64,000 nt of DNA, taken from Rhizobium herbae. Lineage in GTDB: Bacteria; Pseudomonadota; Alphaproteobacteria; Rhizobiales; Rhizobiaceae. The stretch is from the NCBI RefSeq assembly GCF_019511375.1, contig NZ_JAEUAO010000003.1:722358-786357 (forward strand), read 5' to 3'. The position numbers were made by a program, and so were the translations under genes. The notes beneath the pieces were generated by a model. It was given only the letters and a program-made list of their open reading frames with translations, did not search any database and was not told the DNA's origin. Shown here one piece after another: positions 25,802 to 34,840 of the stretch; positions within the stretch are counted from its first letter, which is position 1, and each line of letters opens with the position of its first letter.

Positions 25802-26590
25802 ATGAAGATCGCGACCTTCAACATCAATGGCGTCAACCGGCGGCTTGAGAATCTGCTTGCCTGGTTACGCACGGCAAAGCCTGATGTCGTCTGCCTCCAG
25901 GAGCTCAAGGCAACGGATGGACAATTCCCCAGGACGGCGATCGAAGCCGCCGGCTACGGCGCAGTCTGGCGTGGGCAATCAGGCTGGAACGGGGTTGCGA
26001 TCTTGGCGCGTAACGGCGAACCGATCCTGACCCGGGCCGAGCTCCCTGGCGATCCGTCCGATACGCAGGGCCGCTACATCGAGGCGGCAGTAAACGGCAT
26101 CCTGATCGCATCTCTTTATGCGCCGAACGGAAATCCGCAGCCCGGCCCGAAATTCGACTATAAGCTTGCCTGGCACGACCGACTTGCGCTGCATGCCGCG
26201 GAATTGCTTGCGGCGGGAGTGCCCGTCGTGCTTGCCGGCGATTACAATATCGTTCCGGAACCGCGCGACATTTATCCCACCCGTTCCTACGATGACAACG
26301 CTCTTATCCAGCCGGAGAGCCGTGCCGCGTTCCGGCGGCTTGTTGATCAAGGCTGGCTCGACGCGCTCCGTAGCGTTCATCCTGATGAGACGCTATATAC
26401 GTTCTGGGACTATCGCCGGAACCGATGGCCGCGCGACGCCGGTCTGCGCCTCGACCACATCCTTTTGAACAATAAACTGACCCGTCGGCTCAGTGGCGCG
26501 GGCGTCGACCGGCATATCCGCGGCCTGGATGGCGCAAGCGACCACGCGCCCGTGTGGATCAGCTTGCGCGATGCCGCTGCGGCGGATTAG
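25802..26590 (+). CDS. xthA: exodeoxyribonuclease III / AP endonuclease
   Basis: A 262-residue exonuclease-III-type enzyme of the EEP superfamily. It cuts 5' to abasic sites and removes blocked 3' ends. The conserved motifs are present: FNINGVNRRL, CLQELKATD (catalytic Glu), SLYAPNGNP, LAGDYNIVPEPRD (Asp/Asn), LRLDHILL and the final SDHAPVWI (Asp-His). It is the last gene of the LigD-Ku operon, which fits a role in preparing 3' ends for joining. A housekeeping copy probably exists elsewhere. The stop overlaps the convergent galE stop by 3 bp. Confidence 0.92.
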   Translation: MKIATFNINGVNRRLENLLAWLRTAKPDVVCLQELKATDGQFPRTAIEAAGYGAVWRGQSGWNGVAILARNGEPILTRAELPGDPSDTQGRYIEAAVNGILIASLYAPNGNPQPGPKFDYKLAWHDRLALHAAELLAAGVPVVLAGDYNIVPEPRDIYPTRSYDDNALIQPESRAAFRRLVDQGWLDALRSVHPDETLYTFWDYRRNRWPRDAGLRLDHILLNNKLTRRLSGAGVDRHIRGLDGASDHAPVWISLRDAAAAD

Positions 26591-27573
26591 GACCGCACCT
26601 CCAATCCAAAGAAGGGCGCCGCGGTCCGCACGATGGTCGCGAGGTCAGAATATTCGGGCAGGAACCCAAGGACCTGCTCGGCGCGGCGGACGTCCGCATA
26701 CAAAGCCGGCGGGTCGCCCTGGCGCCGATGTCCGATGGCGATCGGGACTTCTTGCCCGGTGACCTGGTTGATGGCGCGCAAGACCTCCCTGATGGAAGAC
26801 CCGTGGCCAGCGCCCAAATTGAGAGCCACGCTGTGGCCGCCCTTTTCGATGTGCCGGTAGGCCAGCACATGGGCACGAGCGAGATCGGCCACGTGAACAT
26901 AGTCGCGTACGCAGGTTCCATCGATCGTCTGGTAGTCGTCGCCGAATATCTTCAAGCGCGGAATCTTGCCTGCTGCGGCCAGCAGAGCTCGCGGTATCAA
27001 ATGGGTTTCCGGTTCGGACCATTCGCCGAGATCCCCCTCCGGATCGGCACCGCAGGCATTGAAGTAGCGGAGCGCCACGTAACGCATGCCAAAAGCGGTG
27101 GCGTAGTCGGCGAGCATCTGCTCGGCGATGAGTTTCGTCCTGCCATAGGGATTGACCGGTACCTGCGGTGTCGCCTCGTCAACCGGCAGCTTCGCCGGCA
27201 CGCCATAGGTTGCGCAGCTTGACGAAAAGATGATCTTGTCGAGCCTCGTTTGACGGCAGGCGTCGAGAAGCGACTGCGTTCCACCGACATTGTTGCGGTA
27301 ATATTTTGCTGGGTCGCTCACGGATTCGCCGACATAGGTCGAAGCGGCGAAATGCATGACGGCTACGGGCTTGTGGTGCTCGATGGCCTGGATCAGGCGA
27401 GGCGTGTCGAGGATATCTCCCTGAACGAACGGTCCCCAGCGCACCGATGATAGATTTCCGGTCGTCAGATTGTCATAGACAATCGGCTCAACGCCCTCCA
27501 GGCGGAGCATCTTTGCCGTATGACTGCCGACATAGCCGGCGCCACCGGTCACAAGTACACGCGGCGTAACCAT
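26587..27573 (-). CDS. galE: UDP-glucose 4-epimerase
   Basis: A 328-residue extended-SDR epimerase interconverting UDP-glucose and UDP-galactose, a precursor for exopolysaccharide and LPS (ExoB in rhizobia). It has the NAD motif TGGAGYVGSH at the N-terminus, the Ser/Thr site in FSSSCATYG and the YGRTK Tyr-Lys pair, and LRYFNACGADPEGDLGEW and CVRDYVHVADLARAH as substrate-binding blocks. The ATG at 27573 follows GGAGG. It converges with xthA. It stands alone, with a long intergenic region upstream. Confidence 0.93.
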   Translation of the reverse strand: MVTPRVLVTGGAGYVGSHTAKMLRLEGVEPIVYDNLTTGNLSSVRWGPFVQGDILDTPRLIQAIEHHKPVAVMHFAASTYVGESVSDPAKYYRNNVGGTQSLLDACRQTRLDKIIFSSSCATYGVPAKLPVDEATPQVPVNPYGRTKLIAEQMLADYATAFGMRYVALRYFNACGADPEGDLGEWSEPETHLIPRALLAAAGKIPRLKIFGDDYQTIDGTCVRDYVHVADLARAHVLAYRHIEKGGHSVALNLGAGHGSSIREVLRAINQVTGQEVPIAIGHRRQGDPPALYADVRRAEQVLGFLPEYSDLATIVRTAAPFFGLEVRS

Positions 27574-28227
27574 CACACAACCTCCATCAAAATCCGGTGA
27601 AACCGGGTAACACGTCCATCGAAATGGCCAGCCCTCTGACAAGACCGGCCGATAAATTCACTTTCGCGCGCTGGTCGAGTTCCCGCATAGCGAACGAAAT
27701 GCCCGCGCGGCACTAGCGTGGTTCATCGAGAAGATGTCGATGCAAACGATCGGAATGGCCGCGTCAAAGAGACGCTCGCAGGAATGCGATCCGATAAAAG
27801 CCTGTGTGGCCGGCGACAAGAATCCGCTTCCGATCTTCTTGTCGCCGGAGCACTTTGTTGTCGCTACGGGCTGCCCCTGATGAAGAATTGCCGCTCATTA
27901 CGCAATAAAATCGCGACAAAATTCACCAAACCCGTGGCGGACCTGTCTTTCCCCCAAAAGACAGTCATAAATAGGTCATTGGAAAAGAAATATTTAAAAA
28001 GTCTTTTAGATACTTCCATTTATTCTTTAGCAACAACCATGGGTTATTTATCGCATAGGTCGGCCCCGAATGTCGTTATCCGCGCATCCTGAAATTTATC
28101 GTCCCGTGCATTTCTACTCCAAATGGAGTACAACTGAGCCTGACAAAGGCGTAGGCCAGGCGCCGCCGCGCCAGAACAAGAGATCGCCAGGGCTATTTCC
28201 GCCTGCGATCGTGGGCTGGAGGATTGA
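27574..28227. other. AT-rich intergenic region between galE and the AraC gene
   Basis: About 650 bp without a convincing gene. The part from 27890 to 28070 is clearly richer in A/T than the rest of the window. A 124-codon open frame (27718-28092, plus) has no family similarity I recognise and atypical composition. The region must hold the divergent promoters of galE and the AraC regulator. Confidence 0.6.
28115..28130. promoter_or_regulatory. inverted repeat upstream of the AraC regulator
   Basis: TACTCC and GGAGTA flank AAAT about 100 bp before the AraC start. It is a candidate operator or the base of a small hairpin. The binding protein is unknown. Confidence 0.35.
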
Positions 28228-29385
28228 ATGAGTGATTGTCCAACCGGGCCAAAACCGGGTGACCGCACGGTGAAGGCGGCAACGCCGCACATGGATCGTC
28301 GCCGATGGCCGCGTCAATCCGAGGGGCAGGCGGCGCCGCGTCCTTCGGCTCCGCCCGCTCTGATGCCCCTGCATTTTTCGACACGCGAGCTTCCGCCGGC
28401 CGAACAGTTCCATGCATGGCGTGAACACATGGCGCCGTTGGTCGACGTCAGTTTGCCCGACAACATGTCGCTGGAGGACGGCTTCCCGGCAGATCAGACG
28501 GCATGGCATCTGGGCAACATGCTTGTCGTTCAGCAACGCGCGCCGGCCCACCGCTATAACCGTTCGCGTGCAATGTTGCGTCTGAGCTCGATCGATCACT
28601 GGTACGTTGAACTGTTCCGCGACGGCAGAGCCTGGACGGAAGTGGACCGCCGGGTTGCGGAAAGCGGGCCGGACAGGCTCGCCTTCAGATCGCTTGGCTA
28701 TCCCTATCGCGGGCGGGCAACCGACTCGGACGCCATCCTCCTTTTCATGTCTTACGATTTGTTGGCCGACGAGGTCGCTCTTATGAAGGCGGCCAACAAT
28801 TCGATATTGTCGGGCAATCTCGCCAAGTTGTTGATCACCTATATTCACGGCATCGAGGCCAATCTCTCCAGCCTCACGGCTGACGAGTTGCCGCGGATCG
28901 TCCACACGATACGCGATATGGTCGTTGCCTGCGTCGCATCGTCGGTGGCGCCGCCCGAGACGGCGACGTTACCGAACAACATGGGCATGATGGAGCGGGC
29001 GCACCGGTATATTCACGCTAACCTCCACTCGGCAGAACTCACCCCCGACAATATCTGCCGGGCGCTCGGATTGTCTCGGACCCGGCTCTATCAACTCTTT
29101 GCGACAAGTGGCGGCGTTCTCAACTACATACGCAAACGGCGGCTATTGGCGGCCTACGCGGAACTCAACGATCCCACGAACAATCGGCCGATTTCAGAAA
29201 TAGCAGAAGCGGCCGGTTTTGATCTGGCTGCCAACTTCACTCGGGCCTTCAGCAATGAATTCGGTTTCAGCCCCCGGGAACTCCGAAAGGCCGCGGCCTT
29301 GGAGCGTCCCATCCCGCCGACCGGTTCTGCCGAACGACCTCATGGAGGCACATTCGGCAATTGGCTCAGCGCTCTTGGAAATTGA
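28228..29385 (+). CDS. AraC family transcriptional regulator
   Basis: A 385-residue regulator. Residues 45-220 resemble the AraC_binding_2-type domain (FSTRELPPAEQFHAWREHMAPLVDV start). Residues of about 250-365 form the paired helix-turn-helix (LTPDNICRALGLSRTRLYQLF and ISEIAEAAGFDLAANFTRAFSNEFGFSPRELR). The first 45 residues are a basic, probably disordered extension. GGAGG precedes the ATG. It is convergent with the ABC operon to its right, and its target genes and effector are not evident. Confidence 0.9.
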   Translation: MSDCPTGPKPGDRTVKAATPHMDRRRWPRQSEGQAAPRPSAPPALMPLHFSTRELPPAEQFHAWREHMAPLVDVSLPDNMSLEDGFPADQTAWHLGNMLVVQQRAPAHRYNRSRAMLRLSSIDHWYVELFRDGRAWTEVDRRVAESGPDRLAFRSLGYPYRGRATDSDAILLFMSYDLLADEVALMKAANNSILSGNLAKLLITYIHGIEANLSSLTADELPRIVHTIRDMVVACVASSVAPPETATLPNNMGMMERAHRYIHANLHSAELTPDNICRALGLSRTRLYQLFATSGGVLNYIRKRRLLAAYAELNDPTNNRPISEIAEAAGFDLAANFTRAFSNEFGFSPRELRKAAALERPIPPTGSAERPHGGTFGNWLSALGN

Positions 29386-29417
29386 TGCGGGACTTCCCCC
29401 GCTCGCGCTTCCGCCCA

Positions 29418-30488
29418 TTAGACCTTCCGGCCGTCCTCGTTGAAAAAATGCAGGTTGGCGACGGGTAGCCGGACAGTGACCTCGCCGTGCATTCCGAGGA
29501 AGCGGCGGTCCAGCGTGAAGGCCTTAAAGGTCGTGGGGCCGAGCTTCAGGTGGACGATGATGCCGAAACCGGTCGGCTCGACGAGGTCGACCGTCGCCTT
29601 CAGCACGTCCGGGCCTTCTGCGCCGAGAACCACATGTTCCGGGCGGATGCCGAGGGTCGCGCGGCTGCCGTTTTCCAGATTGGCAGTGCCGCCGAGCGGC
29701 AGGATGCCGCCACCGGTGAGAGCAAAGTCTGCGGTTTCGCCGTTTGCCATATAGCGGCCTTCGAAGAAGTTCATGCCCGGCGAGCCGATGAAGCCGGCGA
29801 CGAAGAGATTGGCGGGCCGGTCGTAAAGATCGAGCGGACTGCCGACCTGCTGGATAAGGCCGCCGTGCATGGCAACTATGCGGTCGGCAAGCGTCATCGC
29901 TTCGATCTGGTCGTGGGTGACGTAGATCGAGGTGGCGCCGAGATCCTGGTGCAGTTTCTTGATTTCGGCGCGCATCTGCTCGCGCAGCCGGGCGTCGAGG
30001 TTGGAGAGCGGCTCGTCGAACAGGAAGGCCTTCGGTTGCCGGACAATTGCGCGGCCCATGGCGACGCGCTGGCGCTGGCCGCCGGAAAGCGCCTTGGGAC
30101 GACGCTCCATCAGCGGATCGAGGCCGAGTTTGCTGGCCGCGCCCGCGACGACCGAGGCGATCTTGTCCTTGGCGGTTTTTCTCAGGCGCAGGCTGTAGCT
30201 CATGTTCTTTTCTACGCTCATATGCGGATAGAGCGCGTAGGACTGAAACACCATGGCGATATCGCGATCCTTCGGAGCAAGGTCGTTCACACGTTTTCCG
30301 GCAATGCGGATTTCGCCTTCGGTGACAGCTTCCAACCCGGCGATCATGCGCAGGAGCGTTGATTTTCCGCAGCCGGAGGGGCCAACGAGGACGACGAACT
30401 CGCCATCCTTGATCTCGAGATCGACGCCATGCAGCACTGGATGGATACCATAGGATTTCTGGACGTGGGCGATGTCGATGGATGCCAT
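29418..30488 (-). CDS. carbohydrate ABC transporter ATP-binding protein (UgpC/MsmK type)
   Basis: A 356-residue ATPase of the MalK/UgpC group. Walker A is GPSGCGKSTLL, the signature LSGGQRQRVAMGRA, Walker B AFLFDEPLSNLD and the H-loop VTHDQIEAMT; residues 240-356 form the OB-fold regulatory domain. It powers the two permeases just upstream (30493-32269) and is the last gene of the six-gene operon. The gap to the upstream permease gene is 4 bp. Confidence 0.93.
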   Translation of the reverse strand: MASIDIAHVQKSYGIHPVLHGVDLEIKDGEFVVLVGPSGCGKSTLLRMIAGLEAVTEGEIRIAGKRVNDLAPKDRDIAMVFQSYALYPHMSVEKNMSYSLRLRKTAKDKIASVVAGAASKLGLDPLMERRPKALSGGQRQRVAMGRAIVRQPKAFLFDEPLSNLDARLREQMRAEIKKLHQDLGATSIYVTHDQIEAMTLADRIVAMHGGLIQQVGSPLDLYDRPANLFVAGFIGSPGMNFFEGRYMANGETADFALTGGGILPLGGTANLENGSRATLGIRPEHVVLGAEGPDVLKATVDLVEPTGFGIIVHLKLGPTTFKAFTLDRRFLGMHGEVTVRLPVANLHFFNEDGRKV

Positions 30489-30492
30489 GGGA

Positions 30493-31326
30493 TCAGCCTT
30501 TCACGGCGCCGGCCGTCAGGCCCTGCACGAGATAACGTTGGATCAACAGGAAGAACAGGCAGGCCGGTATGAGCGCCATGACGCCCGCCGCCATCATCTG
30601 CCCGAAGTCGACCGAGAATTTCGACACGAAGGAGAGAAGCCCGACGGGGAAGGTCGCCGCGTCGTTGCCCGATATCAGCATTAGCGAGAAAAGAAGCTCG
30701 CTCCAGGCGGCCGTAAAGACGAAGCCCAGCGTCGCGGCGATCCCCGGCAGCGTCAGCGGCAGGATGATCTGGCGGAAGGCGACGAACTGCGTGGCGCCGT
30801 CGATCATCGCAGCTTCCTCCAGGTCCTTCGGGATGCCGTCGAAGAAGGACTGCATCAGGAAGGTGGCAAACGGCACGTTGAAGGCGGTGTAGACGATGAC
30901 AAGGCCCGTCAGGCTGTTGGTCAGGCCGAGCGGCGAGAGCATCTTGAAGATAGGCGCGACCAGCATGACCAGCGGGAACATCTGGGTGAGCAGCATCAGC
31001 GTCACGATCCAGTATTTGCCACGGAAATTGAAGCGCGACATGGCATAGCCGGCAAGCGACGCAAGCACGGTGACGATGACGGCTGTGGAGCCGGAGACGA
31101 TCAGGCTGTTCTTGAAGAAGGTCGGAAATTCGCTGTGGCGCAGCACGAATTCGAAATGTTCGAAACTCGTCTGCGAAGGCCACATCCTGATGCCTTCGGA
31201 ATACAGCAGATTGTTCGGCGTCACCGAGACCTTCAGCAACCAGTAAAGCGGGAAGAGCGCGAAGGCGACATATGCGAGAATGGCCAGGCGGTGGGCGAGG
31301 GTGGAAAGGATGCGCTTGCCGGTCAT
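30493..31326 (-). CDS. carbohydrate ABC transporter permease (MalG/UgpE type)
   Basis: A 277-residue inner-membrane protein with six hydrophobic segments. The EAA loop (IPKDLEEAAMIDGATQFVAFRQIILPL) near residue 190 contacts the ATPase. The N-terminal SVTPNNLLY and the C-terminal QRYLVQGLTAGAVKG are typical of MalG-type sugar permeases. It pairs with the permease encoded 4 bp upstream to form the channel of the importer. Confidence 0.93.
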   Translation of the reverse strand: MTGKRILSTLAHRLAILAYVAFALFPLYWLLKVSVTPNNLLYSEGIRMWPSQTSFEHFEFVLRHSEFPTFFKNSLIVSGSTAVIVTVLASLAGYAMSRFNFRGKYWIVTLMLLTQMFPLVMLVAPIFKMLSPLGLTNSLTGLVIVYTAFNVPFATFLMQSFFDGIPKDLEEAAMIDGATQFVAFRQIILPLTLPGIAATLGFVFTAAWSELLFSLMLISGNDAATFPVGLLSFVSKFSVDFGQMMAAGVMALIPACLFFLLIQRYLVQGLTAGAVKG

Positions 31327-31330
31327 GGCC

Positions 31331-32269
31331 TCAATCCTTGCTCACGAGCCATTGCCGCAGCACGACGATCAGCATCGAATAGGTGATCAGGAGTACCAGC
31401 AGCACCAGCGCGATGGCCGAGGCATAGCCGAAATCAAGCCGCTTGAAGGCCTGGGTGAAGATGTAGCTGGCGACGATCTGGCTGCGGTCGGCCGGGCCGC
31501 CATTGGTCATGACGATGATGAGGTCGGCGAAGTTGGAGATCCAGACGGTGCGCAGAAGAACTGTGATGGCGATGGTCGGGGCAAGGAAAGGCAGCGTGAT
31601 CGAGATGAAGCGCTGCACCGGTCCCGCGCCGTCGATGCTTGCCGCCTCGTAGAGGTCGCGCGGGATGGCCTGGAGAGCCGCAAGCAGGGTGATTGCGAAG
31701 AACGGGATGCCCCACCAGACGTTGGCGATGATCGGCCCCCACATCGAAAGCTGCGGATCGGAAAGGATATTGGCCGGCTCACTCATCAGGCCGATTGCGA
31801 AAAACCAATGGGGCAGGGGGCCGACGACGGGGTTGAACAGCCAGGACCAGTTGAGGCCGGCAAGGAAGCTCGGAACGGCCCAAGGCAGGAAGACCAGCGC
31901 CTGCACGATCGCTCGGCCGTGGAAGGGCTTATCGAGTAGAAGCGCGAGGATGAGGCCGAAGGCAAACTGGAGGAGGACGGACCAGCCTGTCCACCAGAGT
32001 GTGTTGCGCAGCGCCCGGTAGAAATTCTCGTCCTGTGACAGCGTCTTGAAGTGGTCTATCCCGATGAAGCCGCCGGAGAAGGGGTTGAGCAACTGGATAT
32101 CGCGAAAGGCATAGGAAATGCCGAGCACCAGCGGCACCAGCATCACGGTGACGATCAGGATCAGCGCGGGTGCGCTATAGAGATAGGGCGCGGAAGCATC
32201 GGCAAGGCGCTGTCTCAGCGGCCGCTGATCCCTGCTTGAGCCACTACTGCGGGCTGCGCGTGAATCCAT
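31331..32269 (-). CDS. carbohydrate ABC transporter permease (MalF/UgpA type)
   Basis: A 312-residue inner-membrane protein with six hydrophobic segments beginning at ALILIVTVMLVPLVLGISYAF. The EAA loop is IPRDLYEAASIDGAGPVQRFISITLP. The ATG at 32269 follows GGAAA; a TTG two codons earlier is in frame. It is separated from the binding-protein gene by a 95-bp gap containing a strong hairpin. Confidence 0.92.
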   Translation of the reverse strand: MDSRAARSSGSSRDQRPLRQRLADASAPYLYSAPALILIVTVMLVPLVLGISYAFRDIQLLNPFSGGFIGIDHFKTLSQDENFYRALRNTLWWTGWSVLLQFAFGLILALLLDKPFHGRAIVQALVFLPWAVPSFLAGLNWSWLFNPVVGPLPHWFFAIGLMSEPANILSDPQLSMWGPIIANVWWGIPFFAITLLAALQAIPRDLYEAASIDGAGPVQRFISITLPFLAPTIAITVLLRTVWISNFADLIIVMTNGGPADRSQIVASYIFTQAFKRLDFGYASAIALVLLVLLITYSMLIVVLRQWLVSKD

Positions 32270-32325
32270 CGTCAACTATTTCCATTTCGCGGCGTGTCGA
32301 GGGCAGGCCGTGTTCAATTAATGAA

Positions 32326-32358
32326 CCGCAGGTAGCAGTACCGGTCTGCTACCTGCGG
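32326..32358 (-). terminator. perfect 13-bp hairpin after the binding-protein gene
   Basis: CCGCAGGTAGCAG and CTGCTACCTGCGG form a perfect stem around a 7-nt loop, 7 bp downstream of the binding-protein stop on the minus strand. No U-run follows. It is probably an mRNA-stabilising or partial-termination element that keeps the binding protein more abundant than the permeases. Confidence 0.7.
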
Positions 32359-32364
32359 CGAGGC

Positions 32365-33630
32365 CTATTTGCTCGCGAGGAACTTCTGTTGAGCCTTTGT
32401 CAGGTAGTCAGCCCATTGCTTGGCCATCTCTTCGGGCGTGATATCGCCGAGCATGGCTTCCTGGCTGGTCTTGATCGCCATCGAATCCTTGAAGAAGGCA
32501 AACTCTTCCAGGTAGGTCGGCATGACGGTCGGAACCGCGTCCTTGTCGGCCAGTTCCTCGAACCAGCCCTTGAACTGCTCGCTCGCATAGAAGGGGTCCT
32601 TCTCGGCGGCTTTCAGGGCAGGCAGGGCACCGATGCGCTTGTTCCACTCGATGTTGCCTTCGGGCCCCTCCAGCGTGGCGATCAGCTTCCAGGCGAGATC
32701 TTTGTTGGCACTCGCCGACATCATCGACCAACCGGCGTAGCCGATGGTCGGGAAGGTCTTGCCGGACGGGCCCTTCGGCATGGTGGTAACGCCGTAATCG
32801 GCCGGGCTCATGCGCTCGCTGATGGCGATGAGCGCATCCGGGTCCTGGTCGAGCATGGCGCAGGTTCCGGTATAGAAGCCGGCGACGATCTCGTTGAAGC
32901 CCCAGTTGACGCTGTCCTTCGGCGCGTAGCCGTTCTTGTAGAGATCGGTCAGCCAGGTGAAGCCCTTCACCCAGCCTTCTTCGCTGAACTTCGAGGTGCC
33001 GTCCTCATTGAAGAACGTATTGTCGCCGGCCATGGTGGCACCGAACATGATCCAGCCGTTCAGGCCGCCCGGACCGCCGCGCATGCAATACGCATACTTG
33101 CCCGGCAGCTTCTTGATCTTCTCGGCGGCGGCGACGAAATCGTCCAATGTCTTCGGCGGGCCATCGACGCCGGCTTCGGCCAGGATCTTCTTATTGTAGA
33201 ACATGGCGCGCAGATAGAAGCCGTAGGGCAGCATATAGGCCGTGTCCTTGACGTCGCGGCCGAGTTCGAGCGCGCGATCCGTCAGGCCGGACGTATGCTC
33301 CCATTCCTTGAGATAGGGCTCCAGGCTTTCGAGCATGCCGTTGTTGGCATACAGCGACAGCCAGGTGTCGGGCATTTCCATGACGTCCGGGATTTCACCG
33401 GCCGAGACCATGGTGGCGAACTTCTGGAAGGCCTCGCCCCAGGGCAGTGAGATGACGTCGACCGTCGTGCCGGGGTTGGCGGCTTCGAACTTGGCGACGA
33501 TCGATTTCAGCGTCTCGGTGCGTTCCGGGCTGGTGATAACTTCCACCAGCTTCAACTTCGTGTCGGCAAAGGCGGTGCCTGCCATCAGGGAGGCGAACAA
33601 AGTCGCCGCAATCAGTTTCCTCATTTTCAT
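32365..33630 (-). CDS. extracellular solute-binding protein of sugar ABC transporter
   Basis: A 421-residue periplasmic binding protein of the family-1 (UgpB/MalE-like) group. A signal peptide of about 22 residues ends ...AGTAFAD, followed by TKLKLVEVITSPERTETLKSIVAKFEAANPG, typical for the family. The ATG at 33630 follows AAGGGG; longer open frame upstream is not used. It captures the substrate for the two permeases. The sugar is not identifiable. The PLP enzyme gene 37 bp upstream suggests an amino- or sulfur-containing substrate. Confidence 0.93.
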   Translation of the reverse strand: MKMRKLIAATLFASLMAGTAFADTKLKLVEVITSPERTETLKSIVAKFEAANPGTTVDVISLPWGEAFQKFATMVSAGEIPDVMEMPDTWLSLYANNGMLESLEPYLKEWEHTSGLTDRALELGRDVKDTAYMLPYGFYLRAMFYNKKILAEAGVDGPPKTLDDFVAAAEKIKKLPGKYAYCMRGGPGGLNGWIMFGATMAGDNTFFNEDGTSKFSEEGWVKGFTWLTDLYKNGYAPKDSVNWGFNEIVAGFYTGTCAMLDQDPDALIAISERMSPADYGVTTMPKGPSGKTFPTIGYAGWSMMSASANKDLAWKLIATLEGPEGNIEWNKRIGALPALKAAEKDPFYASEQFKGWFEELADKDAVPTVMPTYLEEFAFFKDSMAIKTSQEAMLGDITPEEMAKQWADYLTKAQQKFLASK

Positions 33631-33667
33631 ATCCCCTTTTTTGTTTGGGTGGTTACTTGCCGTCGCG

Positions 33668-34840
33668 TCAGCCTGACGAGGCGGCAGTGATCGCCGCCTC
33701 GAGATCGCTCCAGAGGGCCTCCGTTCCCTCCAGGCCGACATGGAGCCGTACCGAGCGCGGACTGATGCCGAAGGCGACCGCGGAATTGGGTTGTGCTTTT
33801 TGCGCCAGGACGACATTGCCCGGCACGATCAGGCTTTCGTGGCCGCCCCAGCTCACACCCAGCTTGAACAGCTTCAGGTGATCCGAGAATGCACGGATAT
33901 CGACGCCGTCCCTGAAGATAAACGAAAACAGGCCGGACGTGCCGGAAAGGCCGTTCGGCAGCTGGTTTGCGAGGCCAGGATAGCAGACGGCCTCGACCGC
34001 CTCGTGAGCCTGCAGACGCCTTGCAATGGCCAGGGCAGACTGTTCATGCGCCTTCATCCGGATCGGCAGCGTTCGCATGCCGCGGATCAGGAGCCAGGCA
34101 TCGAAGGGGGACAGCTTGCCGCCGAGATAGGGATAGGCTTCGGAGCGCACGCGCCCGATCAGCTCTTTCGATCCGGCGACGACGCCGGCGACAACGTCGC
34201 TGTGGCCGCCGAGATATTTGGAGGCCGAATGGATGACGAGATCAACGCCGAGCGAGAGCGGCTGCTGGAAGATCGGACTTGCCCAGCTGTTGTCGATTGT
34301 GGTGATGACGCCGTGACGCCTGGCCAGCGCTGCAAGGGCCGCGATGTCATGGGTTTCCATGACCCAGCTCGTAGGGCTTTCCAGGTAGAGAAGTTTCGCG
34401 CCAGGCAGCGCCCGGGCCACTTCTTCCTCGTCGCGGCCGTCGACATAGGTAACCTCTATGCGCATGCGCTTCAATAGCGTGCCGAACAGGCGGAAGGCGT
34501 CGGGATAGAGATGCCTCACGGCGACGATGCGGTCGCCCGGCTCGACGAAGGAAAGGACCGTGGAGGAGATGGCCGACATGCCGCTGGCAAAGCCGATCGC
34601 GTCTTGTGCGCCTTCAAGTTTGGCCAGAATTTCCTCGAACATCCGCACCGTCGGATTGAGGCCGCGGGTATAGATCGGCCGGATCTTCTCGCCGCGATAG
34701 GAGGCGATCATGTCGTCATAGTCGTTGAAGGTGAACAGCGAGGTCTGCACGATCGGCGGCACGACGGCGTCATAGGCGTTGCTCTCGTCATGGGCGACGG
34801 TGAGGCAAGCATCCTCGAACGGAGCGAAGCCGTTGTTCAT
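33668..34840 (-). CDS. cystathionine gamma-synthase/beta-lyase-like PLP enzyme
   Basis: A 390-residue Cys/Met-metabolism PLP enzyme. Family blocks include PIYTRGLNPTVRMFEE, GFASGMSAISSTVLSF, TIDNSWASPIFQQPL and the PLP Lys in HSASKYLGGHSDVVAG. The C-terminal half (FSFIFRDG, KLGVSWGGHESLI, RLHVGLEG) fits beta/gamma-elimination enzymes better than standard metabolic MetB or MetC. It overlaps the upstream GntR gene by ATGA and precedes the ABC importer. It may break down the imported substrate, for example by C-S or C-O elimination on an amino-acid conjugate. This is inference. Confidence 0.88.
   Translation of the reverse strand: MNNGFAPFEDACLTVAHDESNAYDAVVPPIVQTSLFTFNDYDDMIASYRGEKIRPIYTRGLNPTVRMFEEILAKLEGAQDAIGFASGMSAISSTVLSFVEPGDRIVAVRHLYPDAFRLFGTLLKRMRIEVTYVDGRDEEEVARALPGAKLLYLESPTSWVMETHDIAALAALARRHGVITTIDNSWASPIFQQPLSLGVDLVIHSASKYLGGHSDVVAGVVAGSKELIGRVRSEAYPYLGGKLSPFDAWLLIRGMRTLPIRMKAHEQSALAIARRLQAHEAVEAVCYPGLANQLPNGLSGTSGLFSFIFRDGVDIRAFSDHLKLFKLGVSWGGHESLIVPGNVVLAQKAQPNSAVAFGISPRSVRLHVGLEGTEALWSDLEAAITAASSG

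Noticed and set aside
27718..28092. 124-codon open frame in the galE-AraC gap
   Set aside because: No family similarity, no convincing ribosome-binding site and composition that changes sharply along its length; treated as intergenic.
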